A stretch of 64,000 nt of DNA, taken from assembly GCA_032622095.1 (NCBI GenBank), contig CP136061.1:230452944-230516943 (forward strand), given 5' to 3'. The DNA is from Siphonodentalium dalli (lineage: Eukaryota; Mollusca; Scaphopoda; Gadilida; Siphonodentaliidae). The translations under genes were made by a program, and so were the position numbers. The notes below the pieces were generated by a model that saw nothing but the letters and a program-made list of their open reading frames with translations, searched no databases and was not told the origin of the DNA. This document shows, in pieces, positions 57,075 through 64,000 of the stretch; position 1 is the stretch's first letter; each line of letters opens with the position of its first letter.

Positions 57075-57290
57075 TCAATCCGATTAGATGTCCCCATATC
57101 ATCAGATTCCAACAACAATTTTTTTTTTGAAATGCCGCTTCTGTTATCAGAATCGAGTAATTGCTCAAAATTAATGCTAACCACAGTCAACTATATTATA
57201 AAATTGCCCAAAACCTGTTATTTATCAACATTTTATTCAACGAAATTTTGCCGGTTTGTCAAATATCTGACAAAAAAGCAACTTGATGCA
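57075..57290 (-). repeat. Dispersed repeat family C, inverted copy
   Basis: GTCCCCATATCATCAGATTC at 57090, AATTAATGCTAACCACAGTC at 57169 and TGTTATTTATCAACATTTTA at 57217 are the complement of family C blocks in reverse order. It adjoins, and probably truncates, the Harbinger-like transposase frame. Confidence 0.7.
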
Positions 57291-57529
57291 CATCGCTTCT
57301 ACCGTGTCGACTTTGTTTCGATTTGGTAGTAACAAATCAGAAGTGATGAACATCAGCGAGCTCACCAACCTTATGTCGGATTTCCTAAACCCAAAGAGGT
57401 GAAGCCGAAATCGCATTGAAATCAACTCGCGGACTTGAAGGGGCTTGAACGATGGCGTCGTGGTTGATGTGAGGTCCAAATTCAGGAACCCCTCTTCCCC
57501 ATCAGCATAACGTCTATCTGGTCATCCAT
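57290..57529 (-). pseudogene. Harbinger-like transposase, N-terminal fragment
   Basis: From ATG at 57529 the frame gives MDDQIDVMLMGKRGS and a TGA. A frameshift then leads into SFKPLQVRELISMRF, HLFGFRKSDIRL and NKVDTVEAMCI. The pattern RxxFGFRKSDI...L...VxxxEAMCIxL resembles the region before the first catalytic Asp in PIF/Harbinger nucleases (RFxKxxI...T.EAL.IxLxxLA). The frame ends in an inserted family C repeat. No catalytic residues remain. Confidence 0.5.
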
Positions 57530-58302
57530 GCTAACAACGAACTGAATTTCCACCACATATGGCCTGGCATTTATACACGTATTGCCACAATATATCACGA
57601 GAATCCCAGGTCGTACGTTGTAACTGGTAGAATTATTGACAATATTAACAGGTCATGGTTATCGCATTGTTGCAAATGAGACGATAAGTGAAGTATTAAG
57701 GGACTGTATACCAAACACACGCTTTGAGTTGTAAAAGTGGTACGAAATAATGATCGTACGTGTTCGTCAAAACTCTTACGCGTAATCGTTTTGCGAAAGG
57801 ACTTTTTGGCCATACGGATAGACTTACGACTACGAATACTATCCGTATTCGTAATCATAAACGTGAGGATGCGAAACGTCTCTATTTATAGATGATGCAG
57901 GATATTTTCGCTGTGTATTGGTCTGCTTGAGAATAGTTCTTTACTGCAAAGTGGAAAGAGCATGTTGCACTAAAAATAGATCTGCGGAATACCTGAAACC
58001 CCTACTCTCTAAAGAAATAGATCTTTTAATTTTTTATTAGATTATTTTTATTTTTATATGTGTTCATTCTTGTGAAAAACAAAAAGTTATTCTGAAATTT
58101 AACACTTTTGAGCACATCCGTTTCCGGATAATTCCTAGTTTTTTATCGCGTGATAATTATATAAAAAAACTTGTAAAATTTTGCCTTCTAATAACTCTTT
58201 TATGAGATATTGTCATCTAAGTCTGTGATGTCATAAGGTTAGTTTTAGCCACAAAGTACGTCCATATGTGAACGGGTGGTGATTATATATTCTCAGATGT
58301 TA

Positions 58303-58608
58303 GTATCTGCGAACTAAACATTAAAGTTCCATATTTTTCGAGTATCCTCGCGACTTGCCATAATATAGGGATACGACCGCATGTTACATGGTGACTTTAT
58401 GACACAATAAACATTATAATGAAAAAGCAAGGTCCCTCTCAACATATCGGAATACCATAGGAGCTACTGGTAAACAAATATGCTAAAAAAAAAGCAATAA
58501 TTTTCCGGATACATTTGTATGAACACCGGAACAAAAGACTAAAATTGAACACAACAATTTTTCACAAATAATTTTTGTATAGATTTTGGTAAGCAAGCAC
58601 AACGTATT
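58303..58608 (+). repeat. Left 300-bp direct repeat bracketing the minisatellite
   Basis: GTATCTGCGAACTAAACATT at 58303 to AGCAAGCACAACGT near 58608 is repeated at 62632-62921 in the same orientation, with about 5 percent differences and a few small indels. Its distance from the repeat array is 500 bp on this side and zero on the other. Confidence 0.9.
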
Positions 58609-59117
58609 CATTCATTGTCGACATTGCAGATATCATAGAGAGCCACTAGTTGATGCCAAGCCTCACCAAGTATATATATGATAGTGATTTCCCAACAAAG
58701 AATACTGCCAACATACTGTGAAGTCTTATATATTCTCAGAGATATTGAAATTGATGAACATGTCACAAATTATAGTGTGAAAACATTTAATGTGAAAGTT
58801 CAACCCCCATACATGTTATATATACATCTATATACATATTACAGTAATTTATGCATGTATACATATAATAGAGTAATAGCTTCTTTATCCGAAAGCATGA
58901 TGAAACGATAATATCAGATATTTTTGTAGACTTTCTCATTCATACGAATTTAGGCAACGTGGAACCACCCTGCATGTGCATAACACAACGATAAACTGCG
59001 AACATATATGTATATTGATCTTATTGTCTTTTTATTATGTAATTGTATATATGTTGTATTCTACGTCTCCATTACGTGGAAGAATAAACAATCTCTTTCT
59101 CTCTCTCTCACTCACTC
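58609..59117. other. Single-copy spacer between the left direct repeat and the minisatellite
   Basis: AT-rich sequence with ATATAT runs. It ends in a CT-rich tract (59089-59121) that leads directly into the first repeat unit. No gene seen. Confidence 0.5.
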
Positions 59118-62100
59118 TCTAGAGGATCACCGGGATTCACCAACAGTAAGTAAAGAAGATCACCGGGATTCACCTACAGTACGTAAAGAGGATCGTCGGG
59201 ATTCACCTACAGTACGTAAAGAGGATCGTCGGGATTCACCTACAGTACGTAAAGAGAATCGCCGGGATTCACATGCAGTACGTAAAGAGGATCGCCGGGA
59301 TTCACCTACAGTACGTAAAGAGGATCGCCGGGATTCACCTACAGTACGTAAAGAGGATCGTCGGGATTCATCTACAGTACGTAAAGAGGATCGTCGGGAT
59401 TCACCTACAGTACGTAAAGAGAATCGCCGGGATTCACATGCAGTACGTAAAGAGGATCGCCGGGATTCACATGCAGTACGTAAAGAGGATCGTCGGGATT
59501 CACCTACAGTACGTAAAGAGAATCGCCGGGATTCACCTACAGTACGTAAAGAGAATCGCCGGGATTCACATGCAGTACGTAATATAAAGAGGATCGCCGG
59601 GATTCACCTACAGTACGTAAAGAGGATCGTCGGGATTCACCTACAGTACGTAAAGAGAATCGCCGGGATTCACATGCAGTACGTAAAGAGGATCGCCGGG
59701 ATTCACCTACAGTACGTAAAGAGGATCGCCGGGATTCACCTACAGTACGTAAAGAGGATCGTCGGGATTCACCTACAGTACGTAAAGAGGATCGTCGGGA
59801 TTCACCTACAGTACGTAAAGAGAATCGCCGGGATTCACATGCAGTACGTAAAGAGGATCGCCGGGATTCACCTACAGTACGTAAAGAGGATCGCCGGGAT
59901 TCACATGCAGTACGTAAAGAGGATCGCCGGGATTCACCCACAGTACGTAAAGAGAATCGCCGGGATTCACATGAAGTACGTAAAGAGGATCGCCGGGATT
60001 CACCTACAGTACGTAAAGAGGATCGCCGGGATTCACATGCAGTACGTAAAGAGGATCGCCGGGATTCACCCACAGTACGTAAAGAGGATCGCCGGGATTC
60101 ACCTACAGTACGTAAAGAGGATCGCCGGGATTCACATGCAGTACGTAAAGAGGATCGCCGGGATTCACCTACAGTACGTAAATAGGATCGCCGGGATTCA
60201 CATGCAGTACGTAAAGAGGATCGCCGGGATTCACCTACAGTACGTAAATAGGATCGCCGGGATTCACATGCAGTACGTAAAGAGGATCGCCGGGATTCAC
60301 CCACAGTACGTAAAGAGGATCGCCGGGATTCACCTACAGTACGTAAAGAGGATCGCCGGGATTCACATGCAGTACGTAAAGAGGATCGCCGGGATTCACC
60401 TACAGTACGTAAATAGGATCGCCGGGATTCACATGCAGTACGTAAAGAGGATCGCCGGGATTCACCTACAGTACGTAAATAGGATCGCCGGGATTCACAT
60501 GCAGTACGTAAAGAGGATCGCCGGGATTCACCTACAGTACGTAAAGAGGATCGTCGGGATTCACCTACAGTACGTAAAGAGAATCGCCGGGATTCACCTA
60601 CAGTACGTAAAGAGGATCGCCGGGATTCACATGCAGTACGTAAAGAGGATTACCGGGATTTACCTACAGTACGTAAAGAGGATCGCCGGGATTCACATGC
60701 AGTACGTAAAGAGGATCGCCGGGATTCACACACAGTACGTAAATAGGATCGCCGGGATTCACATACAGTACGTAAAGAGAATCGCCGGGATTCACATGCA
60801 GTACGTAAAGAGGATCGCCGGGATTCACCCACAGTACGTAAAGAGGATCGCCGGGATTCACCTACAGTACGTAAAGAGAATCGCCGGGATTCACATGCAG
60901 TACGTAAAGAGGATCGCCGGGATTCACACACAGTACGTAAAGAGGATTACCGGGATTTACCTACAGTACGTAAAGAGAATCGCCGGGATTCACACACAGT
61001 ACGTAAAGAGGATCGCCGGGATTCACCCACAGTACGTAAAGAGGATCGCCGGGATTCACATGCAGTACGTAAAGAGGATCGCCGGGATTCACACACAGTA
61101 CGTAAAGAGGATCGCCGGGATTCACATACAGTACGTAAAGAGGATCGCCGGGATTCACATGCAGTACGTAAAGAGGATCGCCGGGATTCACACACAGTAC
61201 GTAAAGAGGATCGCCGGGATTCACACACAGTACGTAAAGAGGATCGCCGGGATTCACATGCAGTACGTAAAGAGAATCGCCGGGATTCACACACAGTACG
61301 TAAAGAGAATCGCCGGGATTCACATGCAGTACGTAAAGAGGATCGCCGGGATTCACCTACAGTTCGTAAAGAGGATCGCCGGGATTCACATGCAGTACGT
61401 AAAGAGGATCGCCGGGATTCACCCACAGTACGTAAAGAGGATCGCCGGGATTCACCTACAGTACGTAAAGAGGATCGCCGGGATTCACATGCAGTACGTA
61501 AAGAGGATCGCCGGGATTCACATGCAGTACGTAAAGAGGATTACCGGTATTCACCTACAGTACGTAAAGAGTATCACTGGGATTCACAAACAGTAAGTAA
61601 AGAGTATCACCGGGATTCACACACAGTACGTAAAGAGGATCGCCGGTATTCACCTAGAGTACGTAAAGAGGATCACCGGGATTCACATACAGTACGTAAA
61701 GAGGATCACTGGGATTTACCTACAGTACGTAAAGAGGATCACCGGGATTCACCTACAGTACGTAAATAGGATCACTGGGATTGACCTACATTACGTAAAT
61801 AGGATCACCGGGATTCACATACAGTACGTAAAGAGGATCACTGGGATTCACAAACAGTAAGTAAAGAGTATAACCGGGATTCACCCACAGTACGTAAAGA
61901 GGATCGCCGGGATTCACCTACAGTACGTAAAGAGGATCACCGGGATTTACATACAGTACGTAACTAGGATCACTGGGATTTACCTACATTACGTAAAGAG
62001 GATCACCGGGATTCACATACAGTACGTAAAGAGAATCACCGGGATTCACCTACAGTACGTAAAGAGGATCTCCGGGATTCACATACAGTACGTAAAGAGG

Positions 62101-62631
62101 AACGCCGGGATTCACCTACAGTACGTAAAGAGAATCACCGGGATTCACATGAAGTACGTAAAGAGAATCACCGGGATTCACATGAAGTACGTAAAGAGGA
62201 TCTCCGGGATTCACCTACAGTACGCAAAGAGGATTACCGGGATTTACCTACAGTACGTAAAGAGGATCACCGGGATTCACCTGCAGTACGCAAAGAGGAT
62301 CACCGGGATTCACCTACAGTACGTAAAGAGGATCACCACGATTCACATGCAGTACGTAAAGAGGATCACCGGGATTCACCTACAGTACGTAAAGTGGATC
62401 ACCGGGATTCACATGAAGTACGTAAAGAGCATTACCGGGATTTACCTACATTACGTAAAGAGGATCACCGGGATTCACCTACAGTACGTAACGTGGATCA
62501 CCGGGATTCATCTACATTACGTAAAGAGGATTACCGGGATTTACCTACAGTATGCAAAGAGGCCGGGATTCACCTATAGTACGTAAAGAGGATCACCGGG
62601 ATTCACCTACAGTACGCAAAGGGGATTACCG
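59118..62631. repeat. 33-bp minisatellite, about 106 units
   Basis: The unit is GATCGCCGGGATTCACCTAC followed by AGTACGTAAAGAG. The period of 33 bases (11 codons) keeps several frames open on both strands. Examples are KRIAGIHLQYV repeats in a spurious 862-codon frame (59008-61596) and ESRRSSLRTVG repeats on the minus strand. CCTACA and CATGCA variants alternate in places, implying two-unit higher-order structure. Units in the centre are uniform. Those after about 61560 are diverged (ATCACCG, ATTACCG), as expected at array edges. A 5-base insertion at about 59585 shifts the frame. No evidence of translation. Confidence 0.95.
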
Positions 62632-62921
62632 GTATCTGCGAACTAAACATTAAAGTTCCCTATTTTTCGAGTATTCTCGCGACTTGCCATAATCTAGGGA
62701 TACGACCGCATGTTACATGGTGACATTATGACACAATAAACATTATAATGAAAAAGCAAGGTCCCTCTCAACATACCGGAATACCATAGGAGCTAATATG
62801 CTAAAATACGCAATAAATTTCCAGATACATTTGTGTGAACACCGGAACAAAGTCTAAAATTGAAAACAACAATTTTTCACAAATAATTTTGTTATAGATT
62901 CTGGTAAGCAAGCACAACGTT
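62632..62921 (+). repeat. Right 300-bp direct repeat bracketing the minisatellite
   Basis: Same sequence as 58303-58608, with short deletions (for example near 62795). It begins immediately after the last degenerate unit, where GGGGATTACCG runs into GTATCTGCGAAC. Confidence 0.9.
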
Positions 62922-63021
62922 TTACGCATCAGAATGATTTCTGTATTATGATAAACATGGTGTTACGTTGGGGATTTTCGTAAACAGATCCAAGGTCTCT
63001 ATTAAGAAGCAGGTAACCAAC

Positions 63022-63177
63022 ATTATAAAAATGGTGACCTGGCTCGAGGGCAACATTGCGGATTGTCTCCCCGAGGAACCAATGTCTTCCGAGGCGGAGC
63101 CGAGGGGGACATTGGTTCCAATGGGAGACTATCCGCAATGTTGCCCTCGAGCCAGGTCACCATTGTTTTTATTATAC
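63022..63177. mobile_element. GC-rich foldback element (~155-bp hairpin)
   Basis: ATGGTGACCTGGCTCGAGGG at 63031 and its complement CCCTCGAGCCAGGTCACCAT at 63143-63162 are perfect arms. Pairing extends outward through A/T runs and inward past AACATTGCGGAT, with a further inner hairpin ACCAATGTC...GACATTGGT. The GC content is far above the flanks. Frames on both strands look alike because of the palindrome. Confidence 0.8.
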
Positions 63178-64000
63178 CGAATACCATATCAGCAGTTCTG
63201 AAAATTTAAAAATTAAGAGGAAATTCTATAAAATTGTTTAATTTCTTTTGATTTGAAACGATTTGGGGTTTCCGGTTTGAATGTCACGGTCAAAATACGT
63301 AACAAAATTTCGTTCGGGTGCTTCCGTGAACATGTTCGGGTTCTTTCGGTATATGAATAAATATACGACAAAGTCACAATATAATATGGGATATGTGGTC
63401 AGTAATCAGTGGGTTTGGGTCGGTTTGGTCTATGGTTTTCGGTATGCCTTAGGAGATCCTCGTTATTGTTTGGGCTTTCTTAGTAAATAGAGCAAGATTA
63501 GTAAGCGTTCGTTTATTACCGCTATTAAATATGTCGGTTAGCTTCAATGCAGTTCTGATTAAAACCATACTCAGACTGTAAAAGTACTGAGTCTGATGAC
63601 AATGGGTAGAGGTTCCATTACTACCAGCAGGAATTACGTAATTGCCAGCCAATCACAATATCCTCAAGAACGCGAGGTAACCAATCAGGCGATAGTCGCA
63701 TGGAATCCCCATGAGTAGGGGAATTCCTTCACCCGGTGCCGATTCCAGTAAACCTTGGCCAATAGTTATGAATAGCACAATAACTTTTCCGCCGCATGGT
63801 TAATGTTTACAAATTCAGTTTTACGACAGCAAATTTAACATTGTAAAGCGTATTTAAAGAGTGCAGAATTGACCAATTTTACTAAATATGTAATATTATT
63901 GAATGTTATTAAGAAATTCAACCGGCATATGATGTTAACTTCGAAATTAAACAAATAAAATATTATTTTGTTTCGAGTCATAAACGCATTTAAAGTTTGT
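63178..64000. other. Intergenic right edge
   Basis: No supported gene. Frames of 61-69 codons are without recognisable features. Confidence 0.5.

Larger units (their letters stand above)
55558..57901. mobile_element. Harbinger-like element with long inverted ends
   Basis: CCTGCATTATTTAAGAGACC...ACTCACGTTTACGATTACGG at 55558-55612 is matched inverted at 57844-57901 (complement CCTGCATCATC...GAGACGTTTCGCA...). The trinucleotide ATA flanks both ends (55555-55557 and 57902-57904). A 3-bp duplication suits PIF/Harbinger, as does the transposase fragment at 57529-57290. The interior has been invaded by a family J TTAA element and a family C repeat. Confidence 0.65.

Noticed and set aside
59008-61596. 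862-codon open frame on the plus strand
   Set aside because: It consists of a 33-bp minisatellite whose period leaves several frames open on both strands. It shows no start context, domain or splice signal.
58303-62921. Interpretation as an LTR retrotransposon because of 300-bp direct repeats
   Set aside because: No TG...CA ends, primer-binding site, polypurine tract or reverse transcriptase lie between the repeats. The interior is satellite and AT-rich spacer.

Overview
The window looks like intergenic and intronic DNA from an AT-rich, transposon-dense invertebrate nuclear genome. A mollusc or another lophotrochozoan is my best guess. The reasons are short spliced exons with GT/AG borders, many TTAA-flanked miniature elements, an AGGGAGATAACTCC-type repeat of the kind common in mollusc DNA, and transposon proteins of families known to be expanded there. 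The species cannot be fixed from the sequence. No tRNA, rRNA, CRISPR or bacterial operon was seen, and almost every open frame longer than 60 codons is transposon debris, satellite or chance.

The one recognisable host gene is on the minus strand at about 33.87-52.39 kb. It is a seven-exon type II membrane carbohydrate sulfotransferase resembling CHST15/GALNAC4S-6ST. Every intron phase fits, from a signal-anchor exon (52394-52179) to the terminal exon (34080-33872). The only break is one in-frame TAA (43056-43054) inside the 3'-phosphate-binding (PAPS) motif. Its introns are packed with TTAA elements.

The left half (1-31 kb) holds decayed DNA transposons. They are a hAT 3' end (1-602); a BED-finger hAT (3735-4622) nested in a TTAA element; a Crypton-like tyrosine recombinase (7140-6306); and a split RecQ-like helicase gene (8941-15301, plus strand). 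The helicase faces a DUF6589-like transposase relic (17584-16140, minus strand). A long minus-strand gene (26988-21511) encodes a zinc finger, a transposase-like region, an XPG/FEN-like nuclease core and a Cys-rich tail. The helicase/transposase pair and the nuclease gene fit what I recall of the Academ transposon superfamily (helicase-bearing and XPG-nuclease-bearing lineages). All are interrupted by stops, frameshifts and later insertions. Two of those insertions sit so cleanly in exons that removing them mends the frame. A minus-strand cluster of duplicated phase 1-1 exons (29.2-30.5 kb) and a Cys-rich exon (31.7-31.9 kb) belong to an unidentified gene.

The non-coding layer is dominated by TTAA-flanked (piggyBac-like) elements. 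The main family (A, about 500 bp) has six copies plus two of a diverged subfamily. Others are D (with two internal palindromes), F (a near-perfect hairpin), G and J, with a further repeat, H, nested among them. A Harbinger-like element lies at 55558-57901. A 33-bp minisatellite of roughly 106 units (59118-62631) is bracketed by 300-bp direct repeats. It is open in several frames on both strands and creates a spurious 862-codon ORF.
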